Shown in pieces: positions 35,740 through 44,296 of a stretch of 64,000 nucleotides of DNA; position 1 is the stretch's first letter, and each line of letters starts with the position of its first letter. Source of the stretch: RBG-13-68-16 sp050018455 (lineage in GTDB: Bacteria; Acidobacteriota; Thermoanaerobaculia; Thermoanaerobaculales; Thermoanaerobaculaceae); NCBI GenBank assembly GCA_050018455.1, contig JBEKAA010000007.1, forward strand, positions 59,261 through 123,260, written 5' to 3'. The notes below the pieces were generated by a model, which worked only from the letters and a program-made list of their open reading frames with translations, was not told the DNA's origin and did not search any database. Position numbers and translations under genes: made by a program.

Positions 35740-36908
35740 CGCAATAGTTGGGACGGGCGGACGAGCCGCACGTCCGGGCCGAGCTTCGGCAACTCGTGTG
35801 CCAGGATCTCTATCGTGAGCGGGTGAACGTGGCCGATCGCCACCGCGCTTCCCTGCGCCCTTGCCCGCGCCACTGCCTGCTCGAGCGCGTGTCGGATCGC
35901 TTCGGGCTCACTCACAACGTCGAGGAACACGTCCCGCCGGAGCGCGGGGATCCCGTTCTCCCGAGCGACCTGCTCGGCGACAGAGTCGGGAGTGGTTCGC
36001 GAGTCCAGGAAGTAGAGCCCTCGCTCCCGCAACACGGACATTACCGCACGCATCGCGGCAGCGTCCGCGGTTGCGCGCGAGCCCATGTGATTGTTCATGC
36101 CGCGAGCACCCGCTACGACCCCGAGAGCCCGCTCGACACGTACGCGGATCTCGTGCGCGGGGAGCCCGACCTCGACCGCGCCCTCGCCGGGCCCGGGTCC
36201 CTGGGTTCCCAAGGGCTCCATGGGCATGTGCAGCAGCACCTCGCGCCCCTGCGCGCCCAGCCCCCTCGCCACCTCCGCCGAACGGAGGGCGTTCGGCAGG
36301 ACCGCGACCGCGACCGCCGTCGGCAATTCCTCGGTTTCGCGCACCACCTCCATCGACGCGCCCGCATCGTCCAGCACGATCGCCAACCGAGCACCCGATG
36401 CACGCTGCCTTGCCTCCATCTCGGCGCGCTTCCCGGCCGGCGGCGGCTCCTCGCCCAGGACCAGGATCCGCCAGTGCGAACCCCCGACGTCCCCCTCCAG
36501 CCTGGCGAGCCCGTATCCGCCCTTTTCCATGAGGGGACGGGGCTCCAGGCGACCGCCCAGGTTGTGGGCGCGGGCTTCCAGGTCCAGGACGAATCTCTCG
36601 GTTTGAAACCCCCGAGGCGCGTGGACGGTAACGAGGGAGAGCGACGCCCCCCGTTCCATCGATGTCTCCGCCGTGACCCGCTCGAGCCCGCAACCGAGCC
36701 GGGCTGCGACGGCGCGAACTACCTCGCCCGCATCGGCGACCGCCGGCGCCTGAGCCGGTCGCCTTACGCGCCAGGCCAGATACGTCACGACCACCAGCGC
36801 CAGGACGACGAGAGCCGCGGCGACGGCGCTGCGCCGCCGGGCTCCTCCGCCTCTGGTCCGGGTGACCGCCGGCCGCCTACGCCGCTTGCTTGACGACGGT
36901 GACACCAC
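35736..36908 (-). CDS. Divergent polysaccharide deacetylase (YibQ family)
   Basis: The 390-residue protein has a signal-anchor near residues 28-46 and a C-terminal NodB-like fold of the YibQ/DUF610 group: LAIVLDDAG near 173 (Asp-Asp), AVLPNALRSAEVARGLGAQGREVLLHMPMEP near 200-230, MNNHMGSRAT near 270, GLYFLDSRTT near 298, and IGHVHPLTIEIL near 365. Its metal ligands (Asp-Asp, His in HMPMEP and NNHMGS) are present. It is the last gene of the envC-ctpA-yibQ order known from many Gram-negatives. It begins with GTG, 32 bases inside the CtpA-like gene. Confidence 0.85.
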   Translation of the reverse strand: MVSPSSSKRRRRPAVTRTRGGGARRRSAVAAALVVLALVVVTYLAWRVRRPAQAPAVADAGEVVRAVAARLGCGLERVTAETSMERGASLSLVTVHAPRGFQTERFVLDLEARAHNLGGRLEPRPLMEKGGYGLARLEGDVGGSHWRILVLGEEPPPAGKRAEMEARQRASGARLAIVLDDAGASMEVVRETEELPTAVAVAVLPNALRSAEVARGLGAQGREVLLHMPMEPLGTQGPGPGEGAVEVGLPAHEIRVRVERALGVVAGARGMNNHMGSRATADAAAMRAVMSVLRERGLYFLDSRTTPDSVAEQVARENGIPALRRDVFLDVVSEPEAIRHALEQAVARARAQGSAVAIGHVHPLTIEILAHELPKLGPDVRLVRPSQLLR

Positions 36909-38019
36909 CGGCCAGCTCCAGGGCGCGCTCCAGCACCGCGTCGACCTCCTTACGAGACCGAATCCGCTCGTCGGGCTTCAATCCCGTCCCCAGAAGCGGG
37001 TTCCCCCCGGGCGCAACGCCCCACTCAACCGCGAGCCAGGCTTCGCCCCCGGCACCCTTCATCGGTCGCCGCTGGCCGGTATCGCCGTAGCTCTCTCCAC
37101 CGACGAGCGTGGCGCCCCTTGCCTTCAGCAGCCCGGCGAGCAACTCCGCGGACCCCGCTGTCGTGCTGTCGAGGCACACCACCACTTTCCAGGTTCGTGA
37201 GGGGCCCCTGGCTTTCAGCGTTTCGCTCTTTCCGCCGCGCATCTCCATCCTGAGCTCGGAGTCGCCTCCGACGATCTGGCACGCGGCTTCTGCCGCGCCA
37301 TCTGGTGTGCCGAGGGCGACGCCGCGCAGGTCAACTACGATCCCCGGGGCCGTTGCGCCGGCCTCAAGCGACTGGGCCAACTTTGAAGCACCGGCGCTGT
37401 CCACCATCGCCAACCTTGCCACGACGATCCCGTTCCTCACCTCGGTCGCCGCGCCGGGTGCCGGGAACGGGGTCGACTTGAGCTCGACGGGACGTTTGCC
37501 GGCGAGCTGTCTGTCGATGACGTCGAGGCTCGCGGCACCCGTGTTGCGCTCCGCCGCATCCAGCAGCAGGAGGGCGCGCCAGAGAGGCCGGGCGCGGACC
37601 GGCTCGCTGCCCACCCGCTCGATCAACTCCCCGGGCACGATCCCTGCCTTGGCCGCCGCAGATTCCGCAATCACCTGCAGGACGAACGGGTACGAGGAGC
37701 GCTTGCCGAGCACCATTCCGAACGGCGGGAGCGCACGAGCCCGAACGCGGGCGTACTCCGCGGCCACGTCGTCCGGCACCCACTGGCCGCCCGGGTCCGC
37801 AGCCTCGACCAGGCCGCCCATTGCGCCCAACTCGAGCCTCTCGATCGGGACCTCCTCCACGTAGGAAGATCGCACCAGCGAAACCACCTGTCCAAAAACC
37901 GCCATGAGCCGGTACACCCCGCGACCGGTCCCGCCAGCGGCCCCGGAAGCGAGCGCGACCACCCCGATGATCACCGCCACAGAGATCGCCAGAAACACCC
38001 ACCTTTGCCTCACCGCCAC
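36877..38019 (-). CDS. S41 family C-terminal processing peptidase-like protein without its lysine
   Basis: A 380-residue CtpA-like protein with a signal-anchor, a PDZ-type middle (PFVLQVIAESAAAKAGIVPGELIERVG near 110-137) and an S41 core. TAGSAELLAGLL near 290 carries the nucleophilic serine (in the family S-A-S-A-S-E). The catalytic Lys is normally in FGKGxVQ; here the segment reads SYGDTGQRRP, with no Lys. It is therefore likely inactive or altered. It sits between the envC and yibQ genes, as in the conserved module, starting one base after the envC stop. Confidence 0.75.
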   Translation of the reverse strand: MAVRQRWVFLAISVAVIIGVVALASGAAGGTGRGVYRLMAVFGQVVSLVRSSYVEEVPIERLELGAMGGLVEAADPGGQWVPDDVAAEYARVRARALPPFGMVLGKRSSYPFVLQVIAESAAAKAGIVPGELIERVGSEPVRARPLWRALLLLDAAERNTGAASLDVIDRQLAGKRPVELKSTPFPAPGAATEVRNGIVVARLAMVDSAGASKLAQSLEAGATAPGIVVDLRGVALGTPDGAAEAACQIVGGDSELRMEMRGGKSETLKARGPSRTWKVVVCLDSTTAGSAELLAGLLKARGATLVGGESYGDTGQRRPMKGAGGEAWLAVEWGVAPGGNPLLGTGLKPDERIRSRKEVDAVLERALELAGGVTVVKQAA

Positions 38020-38020
38020 C

Positions 38021-39157
38021 TCACTTCCCCGCCGGTTTGAGCCAGGTCAGGGGGTCTTGCGCCTGCTGCCCGACCCGGATCTCCAGATAAACGCTTCCCC
38101 CGCCGTCCTCGTCTCGTCCAACGATGCCTACAGGATCTCCGATTCCGACCCGTTGACCCGGGCGCACAAGCATACTAGCAAGCTTCGCGTAGAGCGAGTA
38201 GATCTCGCCCGAATGCTGGACGATCACGAGGTTTCCGTAACCCTTGAAGAACTGGGCGAACGACACTCGACCCGAAGCCACTGCGAGGGCGTGCTCTCCC
38301 GGCACCGCGGCGAGCACCGCGCCATGGGAAACCGTCACGGTGCCGTACTGCGGGTCGCGTTGGGGGCCGAACCGACGCAGAATCCGCATTTCGCCGACAG
38401 GCCAGCGGAGACCGCCGCGCAGCAGCCTGACCTCCGATCCGAGCGACGCCTCTTCCTGGGTCACCACGCCCCAAAGCCGTTCGAGCCGCTCCTCGGCTTC
38501 CTGGGCGCCGGCGAGAGCCGAAGCGCTCTGCCGCCGCTCCTTTTCGATGGCGGCAAGCCTGAGCTCCACTCTGGCTTTCGTCTCCTCGAGTTCCCTCTGA
38601 CGCTCCGCGAGGCGCGCGGCGGTCGTCGAAAGCTCCTCCCGCCGCGCTGAGAGTTCCGAAAGCGTCGCCTCGCGGCGGCCCATGAGGGCGGCGGCATCGT
38701 CGCGCCTCCGCTTCTCCTCGCGAAAGACCGCCAGCGCGACCGTCACCCGCCGAGTGATGTCGTTGCCCGATCCGATGGCCTCGACCACCAGGGGTGCGAG
38801 CCCGGCGCGACCGAGCGCGGCGAGAAGCGAAAGCTGGAAGCGCAGTCTCTGCACGGCTGCCTCGAGCTCGGCCTGTGAGGCCTCCGAGGCCTTCGCCGCC
38901 GCCGCGACGGCTTGCGAAGCTTCCCGCTGCTCAACCTCCGCCTCGCGGACGTGCCCCGCCGCCACGCGAACCTCGAGAGCGAGCCGCTCTCGGTCCCGCC
39001 CGAGCCCGCTCTGGACCTCCTCGAGCTTCTTGAGCCGTTCTTCCAACTCCTTGACGTCGCGCCGTGCGTTCGCAAGGTCGGGGGGCACGGCGGCTTGCTG
39101 GCCGAGCGCGCCCGCGCTCAGCGCCACGACCCCCGCCAGCAGGCCCAGCCGCCTCAC
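38021..39157 (-). CDS. EnvC-like M23-fold murein hydrolase activator
   Basis: The 378-residue protein has a signal peptide, a long coiled coil (about residues 25-245) and a C-terminal LytM fold (about 250-375). LytM zinc ligands are missing: the HxxxD site reads SHGAVLAAV, the later HxH site reads YLEIR, and the YAHL site reads YAKL. This is the state of EnvC, which activates amidases (AmiA/AmiB) at the septum and does not cut peptidoglycan itself. It overlaps the serine hydrolase stop by four bases and the CtpA-like gene follows at one base. Confidence 0.88.
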   Translation of the reverse strand: MRRLGLLAGVVALSAGALGQQAAVPPDLANARRDVKELEERLKKLEEVQSGLGRDRERLALEVRVAAGHVREAEVEQREASQAVAAAAKASEASQAELEAAVQRLRFQLSLLAALGRAGLAPLVVEAIGSGNDITRRVTVALAVFREEKRRRDDAAALMGRREATLSELSARREELSTTAARLAERQRELEETKARVELRLAAIEKERRQSASALAGAQEAEERLERLWGVVTQEEASLGSEVRLLRGGLRWPVGEMRILRRFGPQRDPQYGTVTVSHGAVLAAVPGEHALAVASGRVSFAQFFKGYGNLVIVQHSGEIYSLYAKLASMLVRPGQRVGIGDPVGIVGRDEDGGGSVYLEIRVGQQAQDPLTWLKPAGK

Positions 39158-40281
39158 ACCCCTGCGCCTCGCCCGTCACTGACGTCGAGAGCACGGGCGG
39201 CGAGCTCGTGAAACCTGCGCCGGAGCGGGTGCAGGTCGCAGGTTCGCCCGCCCGGGTGAAGGCGATTGGCCAGCAGCACGAACACACGCCCATCCTCGGG
39301 ATCGGCCCAGACCGACGTCCCCGTGAAGCCCGTGTGGCCGAATGCCCTTTGGGAGAGTGCTGGGCCGGCAGAGCACCCGGGGCTCGCGGCGAGCTGCCAA
39401 CCCAGGCCTCGCGCCTGCTGAAGACCCCGTGTGAAGCAGTTCGTCGCCAGCTCCGCCTCCTCCGAGCTGAGCACATCGCCTCCGCCCGGCAGGTACTCGC
39501 CGGCCAGCCGCGCAACGGCCGCGGCGGATCCGAAAAGTCCCGCGTTGCCGGCCGAGCCGCCCAGCGCACGGGCGTTCCCATCGTCGCACGGCACCACGCC
39601 GAGGACCGCCGGGGGCGGCGCCCCATCGAGCCGCCGGTCTGTGAGGAGTCGCGTCTCGACGAACCAGTTCGTCTCCCCCCCGGCAACGCCCGTGCCGACG
39701 CTCGGGGCGAAGCCCAGCTCCTGCGCGATGCCGAGCGGCTCCGCGATCAGTTCGCGGAAGAGAGTCCGCAGATCGGCGCCGCTGGCGCGCTCGAGTGCGA
39801 TAGCGGTCGCGATGAACCCCAGGCAGGAGTACTCCACCCTTACGCCCGGCGGCGTTCCGGGACGGATCCCGCGCAGGCTCTCCAAGTATCCTTCGCGGGT
39901 CGCAGGGCCGAGCGCGTAGAGCGGGGCCCACGCAGGGAAGCCGCCCGTGTGGGTCGCGCACTGAAGGAACGTGACGTCCTGCCACGGACTCCCCGCCAGC
40001 TCAGGCAGAGTCTCGGAGATCGGGGCTTCCAGCTCGAGCCCGTCCCGGCGCGCCATGAGCAGCAGGGTGGCGGTGGCCAGCGGCTTGGTGAGCGATGCGA
40101 GGTCGAACTGGAGGTCGGCCACAACCGGCGCACCCTGCAATTCGGCCACGCCTGAGCACCAGCACCGCCCGCGGCCGCCGCCCCGAACGGCCAGCCCGAT
40201 CCGTCCGACCGCCAGTCCTGATTGGCCGGCGCGCCCCAAGAGCGCCGCGACCTGGTCGGCGCCGGACTCCTCGCGATCCAT
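39154..40281 (-). CDS. Serine hydrolase of the beta-lactamase (class C / PBP4*) family
   Basis: A 375-residue protein. SLTKPLATA near residues 61-69 carries the SxxK nucleophile/base pair. The second motif reads YSC (in EYSCLGFIATA) where class C enzymes have YxN. HTGFTG near 330 stands in for the KTG motif. No signal peptide is evident from the ATG at 40281, and the longer frame upstream is antisense to rluA. Members include esterases and D-aminopeptidases. Its overlap with envC puts it at the head of the envelope operon, so a peptidoglycan-linked role is plausible. Confidence 0.82.
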   Translation of the reverse strand: MDREESGADQVAALLGRAGQSGLAVGRIGLAVRGGGRGRCWCSGVAELQGAPVVADLQFDLASLTKPLATATLLLMARRDGLELEAPISETLPELAGSPWQDVTFLQCATHTGGFPAWAPLYALGPATREGYLESLRGIRPGTPPGVRVEYSCLGFIATAIALERASGADLRTLFRELIAEPLGIAQELGFAPSVGTGVAGGETNWFVETRLLTDRRLDGAPPPAVLGVVPCDDGNARALGGSAGNAGLFGSAAAVARLAGEYLPGGGDVLSSEEAELATNCFTRGLQQARGLGWQLAASPGCSAGPALSQRAFGHTGFTGTSVWADPEDGRVFVLLANRLHPGGRTCDLHPLRRRFHELAARALDVSDGRGAGV

Positions 40282-40338
40282 GCCTGTCACCCTACCCCGG
40301 AAGACTCGGCGCTGTCCACCGGGCCGGCGGCGCAGTGC

Positions 40339-40344
40339 TACGCT
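40339..40344 (+). promoter_or_regulatory. -10-like box TACGCT 6 bases before rluA-type gene
   Basis: TACGCT, six bases, GTG at 40351. It has the same geometry as the boxes at selD, dusB and cdd. Confidence 0.35.
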
Positions 40345-40350
40345 GCGGTC

Positions 40351-41427
40351 GTGAACGGAACGGTGCGACGGCTCGCCAGGGTTGCTAAGACGGTCCTCGG
40401 CACCTCGTATTCCAGGGCCAAGCAGGAGGTCCTGGTGGGCCATGTCCTCGTGAACGGGGTCGTATCGACCGATCCCGGAGCGCTCGTCGTGCCAACCGAC
40501 GTCGTGACGCACGACCCCGGCCTGCCTAAGCGGGCACGCGCTCCCAAGGTGCCACCCATCCAGGTCGTCCACGCCGATTCCGACATCTTGGTTGTCAACA
40601 AGCCCGCCGGTCTGCTCATGCACCCCACGGCCGAAGGCGATGAGGACACCGTTGTGAGCCGGGCCGGCGCCGAGATCGAGCGTCGCACTGGGCGTCACCG
40701 GCGCGTCCTCGTCGTACACCGCCTCGATCGCGACACCTCGGGCCTTCTCGTCCTCGCGTTGTCTCACGACGCCGCGGAAAGCCTGCAAAGACAGTTTCGC
40801 GCTCATAGCGTCGGCCGCAAGTACATCGCCATCGTTCGCGGTCAACTGCCCGACGAGTGTCTCGTGGACCGCGCAATCGGCCGGCCACGCCCCGGCGCCC
40901 GCCGCGCGGCGCTCGCGCCCGGAGGCGGGGGCCGATCCGCTCGTACGGTTCTCCGCCCGCTCGAACGCCTCGGCCCGCTTTCGCTGGTCGAGGCGGAGCT
41001 CGGGACCGGAAGGACGCACCAGGTTCGAGTCCACCTGTCCTACCTCGGCCACCCCGTGCTGGGGGACAAGGTGTACGGCGAGCCTGCGAGCGATCCTTTC
41101 TCGATCGGCCGCGTCGCGCTGCACGCCGAGACTCTGGGGTTTGTGCACCCCCGGACGGGAGAGAGGCTGCTCTTCCGACAGCCGCCGCCCGACGACTTCA
41201 AGGACCTCGTGGTGCGGCTGCGTCGCCGGTTCCGCGTCACGCCCGAGAAGCCCGGCGCCGCGCCGCCTGCGCGTCGAGATCCAGAGCAAAACGCAGCGGC
41301 CACCGAGCCGCCTCGCCCGCGTAGCCGACGCCCACTCTCGGCAGGCGCCTCACCGAGCCACGCCGGCACCCGAACCCGTCCGAGGCCAGCCAGATCCCGC
41401 CCGCGAGGGTCAGATCCGCGCCGTTGA
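40351..41427 (+). CDS. RluA-family rRNA/tRNA pseudouridine synthase
   Basis: The 358-residue protein has an N-terminal S4-like segment (residues 1-55) and a pseudouridine synthase core. ILVVNKPAGLLMHPT near 75-88, VHRLDRDTSGLLVLAL near 115-130 (catalytic Asp in HRLDRDTSG) and GRTHQVRVHLSYLGHPVLGDKVYG near 215-238 are all present. It isomerises specific uridines in rRNA or tRNA (RluD-like by layout). The last ~60 residues are low complexity and antisense to the mpg gene end (191-base overlap). The start is GTG behind a TACGCT box. Confidence 0.9.
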   Translation: MNGTVRRLARVAKTVLGTSYSRAKQEVLVGHVLVNGVVSTDPGALVVPTDVVTHDPGLPKRARAPKVPPIQVVHADSDILVVNKPAGLLMHPTAEGDEDTVVSRAGAEIERRTGRHRRVLVVHRLDRDTSGLLVLALSHDAAESLQRQFRAHSVGRKYIAIVRGQLPDECLVDRAIGRPRPGARRAALAPGGGGRSARTVLRPLERLGPLSLVEAELGTGRTHQVRVHLSYLGHPVLGDKVYGEPASDPFSIGRVALHAETLGFVHPRTGERLLFRQPPPDDFKDLVVRLRRRFRVTPEKPGAAPPARRDPEQNAAATEPPRPRSRRPLSAGASPSHAGTRTRPRPARSRPRGSDPRR

Positions 41428-41884
41428 GCGCCCGGTCGATCGCCAGCCCCTGACAGAGCTTGGCCGGACCGTCGAGGAGCTGCCGCCCCGTCCTGCCTCC
41501 CCGCCGGACGGCGATGAGCGGTTCGCCGTGCACCGGAACCGCGCCCCGAAGCAGCACCGCCTCGGGAATGCCCACTTTCCGAGTGACGACGTTGCAGCAG
41601 AAGTGGATCCCGTATGTGAAGTAGACGTAAAGGTAGCCTCCGTCGCCCCACATCACCTCGTTCCGCGGCGTGCGGCGGCCGCCAAACGTGTGCGCGGCCG
41701 CGTCGCCGATCCCGAGATAGGCTTCGACCTCCGTCAGGCGCACCGCGACGCGCCCTTCGGGCAGGTCCCGGATCAGCAGCTTCCCGAGCAGATTTCGGGC
41801 CACCGTCGCGGTCGCGCGCTGGTAGAATTCCTTCTCCAGCGGCGCGAGCGCGGCGAGCGCCCCGCCGGAGAGGGGTTCCTCCAT
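41237..41884 (-). CDS. mpg: DNA-3-methyladenine glycosylase (AAG/MPG type)
   Basis: A base-excision repair enzyme that removes alkylated purines. The family segments are in order: EFYQRATATVARNLLGKLLI near residues 19-38, TEVEAYLGIGDAAAHTFGG near 52-70 (with the catalytic Glu), GYLYVYFTYGIHFCCNVV near 82-99, GPAKLCQGLAIDRALNG near 138-154 and PRVGVGYAGEAARWPLRF at the end. The start is uncertain: ATG 41884 overlaps the epimerase start (CATG), while ATG 41926 would run antisense through the epimerase. The shorter form of 215 residues is preferred because 41926 has no additional family similarity. Confidence 0.88.
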   Translation of the reverse strand: MEEPLSGGALAALAPLEKEFYQRATATVARNLLGKLLIRDLPEGRVAVRLTEVEAYLGIGDAAAHTFGGRRTPRNEVMWGDGGYLYVYFTYGIHFCCNVVTRKVGIPEAVLLRGAVPVHGEPLIAVRRGGRTGRQLLDGPAKLCQGLAIDRALNGADLTLAGGIWLASDGFGCRRGSVRRLPRVGVGYAGEAARWPLRFALDLDAQAARRRASRA

Positions 41885-42824
41885 GGGCTTACGGACGGTG
41901 TGCGTCACCGGAGGCGCGGGTTTCATCGGCTCCCACGTGGCCGACGCGCTGCTCGCTCAAGGCCACCGTGTCCTGATTGTTGACGACCTTTCCTCGGGGC
42001 GCAAGGAGAACATCCCGGCGGCCGCGGAATTTCATCAGCTCGACATCCGGTCCCCCGAGGCGGCCTCGCTCGTTCGCGACACCGGCGTCGAGGTGCTCGT
42101 GCACCATGCGGCTCAGATGGACGTCCGCCGCTCGGTTGCGGATCCCGTGCACGACGCTAGCGTCAATGTCGTCGGGACGCTCAACCTGGTCGAGGCGGGG
42201 AGGCGCGGCTCCCTCAAGCAGGTCGTGTTCGCCTCCACCGGCGGCGCGATGTACGGCGAGCAGGAGCATTTTCCTGCCGACGAGGGACACCCGACCAGAC
42301 CGCTCTCGCCTTACGGCGTTGCCAAGCTCTCGGTCGAGCGCTACCTCTACTTCTTCCACGCTGAGTACGGCATCGATGCGGTCGCCCTGCGATACGCGAA
42401 CGTCTACGGACCGCGCCAGAACCCGCACGGCGAGGCCGGGGTCGTGGCGATCTTCCTCGACCGTCTTCTGAGCTCGAAGGAAGCGGTGATCAACGGCGAC
42501 GGGCTCCAGACCCGGGACTACGTCTACGTCGAAGACATCGTCGCCGCCAACCTGGCGGCCCTCGGGCGGCCCGGGTTCTCGACCTACAACGTCGGCACGG
42601 GTCGCGAGACGACGGTCGTGGATCTTTACCGGATCCTGGCCGATGCGGTCGGCATCGCGCGGCCCGCAACCCACGGGCCGGCAAAGGCCGGCGAGCAACG
42701 CAGGTCGGTCATCACGTCCGACCTTCTCGCCAGGGACCTGGGGTTGCGTCCCCGAGTCCGCCTCGAGGACGGGCTCAGGCGCACGGCGGCGTGGTTCGCA
42801 GCACGGACCGCCGCCGGGCGGTAG
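41883..42824 (+). CDS. NAD-dependent epimerase/dehydratase (UDP-glucose 4-epimerase-like)
   Basis: A 313-residue extended short-chain dehydrogenase. The NAD site is TGGAGFIGSHVADALL near residues 9-24. The catalytic pair lies in SPYGVAKLSVERYL near 143-156 (Tyr-xxx-Lys). YANVYGPRQNPHGEAGVVAIF and TRDYVYVEDIVAANLAAL follow, as in GalE-type nucleotide-sugar epimerases. The ATG is preceded by GGAGAGGGG. The ATG overlaps the ATG of the divergent mpg gene. Which nucleotide sugar is converted is not determined. Confidence 0.9.
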   Translation: MGLRTVCVTGGAGFIGSHVADALLAQGHRVLIVDDLSSGRKENIPAAAEFHQLDIRSPEAASLVRDTGVEVLVHHAAQMDVRRSVADPVHDASVNVVGTLNLVEAGRRGSLKQVVFASTGGAMYGEQEHFPADEGHPTRPLSPYGVAKLSVERYLYFFHAEYGIDAVALRYANVYGPRQNPHGEAGVVAIFLDRLLSSKEAVINGDGLQTRDYVYVEDIVAANLAALGRPGFSTYNVGTGRETTVVDLYRILADAVGIARPATHGPAKAGEQRRSVITSDLLARDLGLRPRVRLEDGLRRTAAWFAARTAAGR

Positions 42825-42861
42825 GCTCGAGCGTCCCACTCCGCCAGTCGGAGCCTGTAGC

Positions 42862-43251
42862 TCAACGCCCGCGCAAACGCTCGATCTTCCGGCGCGCGCG
42901 CTTCTCGGGCCGCCCACTGCCACGGGGGGGCGCCGGGGGTGGTGCGAAGCGCTCCAGTCGGCGGAGCTCCAGCTCCTCCTCGGTCGGCTGCGGGGTCACG
43001 TCCTCGTAGAGCTCCCGCGCGAGGGCCCTGGCCACGTGGGTCTCGCGCACGGACCGGACGATCAGATCGCGGCGCAAGCCGGGGGCGACGGTCACCTGGA
43101 TGCGGTCTCCCGGGCCCACGAGCCGGTGCGCCTTGGCTCGCTCGCCGCCCACTTCGACCTTGCCCCCCTCGCAGAGCTCCTTGGCCTGGGACCGCGTCCT
43201 CGCGATGCAGGCAACGTCGAGCCACACGTCGAGCCGAACACTCTCGGACAT
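42862..43251 (-). CDS. S4-domain RNA-binding protein (Hsp15/YlxQ-like)
   Basis: The 129-residue protein has an S4 domain at residues 1-75: RLDVWLDVACIARTRSQAKELCEGGKVEVGGERAKAHRLVGPGD. The rest is basic, with helices ending in RRKIERLRGR. Hsp15 and small S4 proteins bind stalled 50S subunits or structured RNA. Its ATG is six bases after TACAAT, so the mRNA is expected to be leaderless. It is encoded convergently with the epimerase gene. Confidence 0.85.
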   Translation of the reverse strand: MSESVRLDVWLDVACIARTRSQAKELCEGGKVEVGGERAKAHRLVGPGDRIQVTVAPGLRRDLIVRSVRETHVARALARELYEDVTPQPTEEELELRRLERFAPPPAPPRGSGRPEKRARRKIERLRGR

Positions 43252-43257
43252 GCTGCG

Positions 43258-43263
43258 ATTGTA
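43258..43263 (-). promoter_or_regulatory. -10 box TACAAT 6 bases before the S4 gene
   Basis: TACAAT, then CGCAGC, then ATG on the minus strand; no ribosome-binding site is present. Confidence 0.55.
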
Positions 43264-43276
43264 ACGGCACCGAGCG

Positions 43277-43312
43277 CAGGAAAAGAAGGAGCCGGCACGA
43301 TTCTCCGGCTCC
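43277..43312 (-). terminator. Intrinsic terminator after the 43.3-44.1 kb gene
   Basis: GGAGCCGG and its exact complement CCGGCTCC (43288-43295 and 43305-43312) form an 8-bp stem with a 9-base loop. On the minus strand it is followed by TTCTTTTCC. It is 25 bases after the stop of the upstream gene and just before the S4 promoter. Confidence 0.8.
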
Positions 43313-43337
43313 CTCCCACCCAAGCTTGCCTGGCTCG

Positions 43338-44135
43338 TTACTCGGGGGAGCCCACCCCCGCGTACTGCACTGCGACCTGCGACACCTCGCCTACGGGAGT
43401 GATGATCACGTTCACCGTTCGCTTCCCGCCATCCGCCTTCGCGTTGAGGTTCGCGAGCCGGACCATACCCTGCATCGAGGTCCGTTCCACGGTGAAGCCG
43501 CCCGCCTTGAGTCCGCGCTCGTAGAAGGAGAGCACCTTGTCGGTGGGGTCGGCCGTCTGGAACGAGTAGTGGCCGATGAACCCCTCGGCCGTCTTCTGCG
43601 AAGCGGTCACCAACGACTTTCCGCCGGGGTACGTCGGGACCCAGGACGGTGGCTTCTCGCCCTCGGCGTTCCCGAAGGTCATCGACCCCTTGTCCGACTT
43701 GATCCGAAATCCTTCCTGCCCCTGCTGGCCGCTCCCTTCGAACGTGACCTCCTCGCCCTTCTCGTTCTTGAACTTGAGGCGGCCCTGCTTGATGTCCTGG
43801 GCGTTCATCGTGAGCTCTTCGCCGGTCTTCTTGTTGCGAATCGTCACGGTACCCGCATCGTCGTCGCTTGAGACAACCTCGAGTTCCGGGTTGGCCATGA
43901 CCGCAATCTTGGCGGCGAACACCGCCGGGTTCTTCTTGGCGGACGCGGCGTACCCCTTGATCTTGTGGGCGCCCCAGTAGAGAAAGACCGCGAAAATGAT
44001 GCCTACGATCACGATGAGACCGCCGCACCCCGCCAGAATCCAGACGAGCGGGCTGGACCCCTTCTTCTGTGCGGCGGGGGCCACGGGTTGGGCCGGAGCC
44101 GTCGGCGCCGGGGGTTGCGGTGTGTTGCTTGCCAT
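43338..44135 (-). CDS. Unknown membrane-anchored protein with Pro/Ala-rich start
   Basis: No family was recognised. The 265-residue protein has a Pro/Ala-rich cytoplasmic start (residues 3-25), one membrane span (PLVWILAGCGGLIVIVGIIFAVFLYW near 29-55) and an extracytoplasmic part. That part has beta-rich repeats around KKTGEELTMNAQDIKQGRLKFKNEKGEEVTFEG and a C-terminal domain with WVPTYPGGKS. GGGAGGG precedes both ATG 44141 and ATG 44135; the latter has the better spacing of seven bases. A terminator follows it. Lys/Gly/Glu-rich segments suggest an exposed position. Confidence 0.6.
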   Translation of the reverse strand: MASNTPQPPAPTAPAQPVAPAAQKKGSSPLVWILAGCGGLIVIVGIIFAVFLYWGAHKIKGYAASAKKNPAVFAAKIAVMANPELEVVSSDDDAGTVTIRNKKTGEELTMNAQDIKQGRLKFKNEKGEEVTFEGSGQQGQEGFRIKSDKGSMTFGNAEGEKPPSWVPTYPGGKSLVTASQKTAEGFIGHYSFQTADPTDKVLSFYERGLKAGGFTVERTSMQGMVRLANLNAKADGGKRTVNVIITPVGEVSQVAVQYAGVGSPE

Positions 44136-44296
44136 GTTCATGCCCTCCCTGTCGTTCACTAGATGATGAAAAGGCTTCCGTTCGACCGTGCTTTGTCGGC
44201 AGATTATATCGTAAGAACCTCGACCCCGGACGCCACCGGTTGCAACCTGGGCTCGGACTCAGGACAATTGGAGCCGCATCGCGCAAGGGGGGAACC

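Noticed and set aside
39154..41289. 711-residue frame as one protein
   Set aside because: Only the part from ATG 40281 is a serine hydrolase; the remainder is antisense to the pseudouridine synthase.
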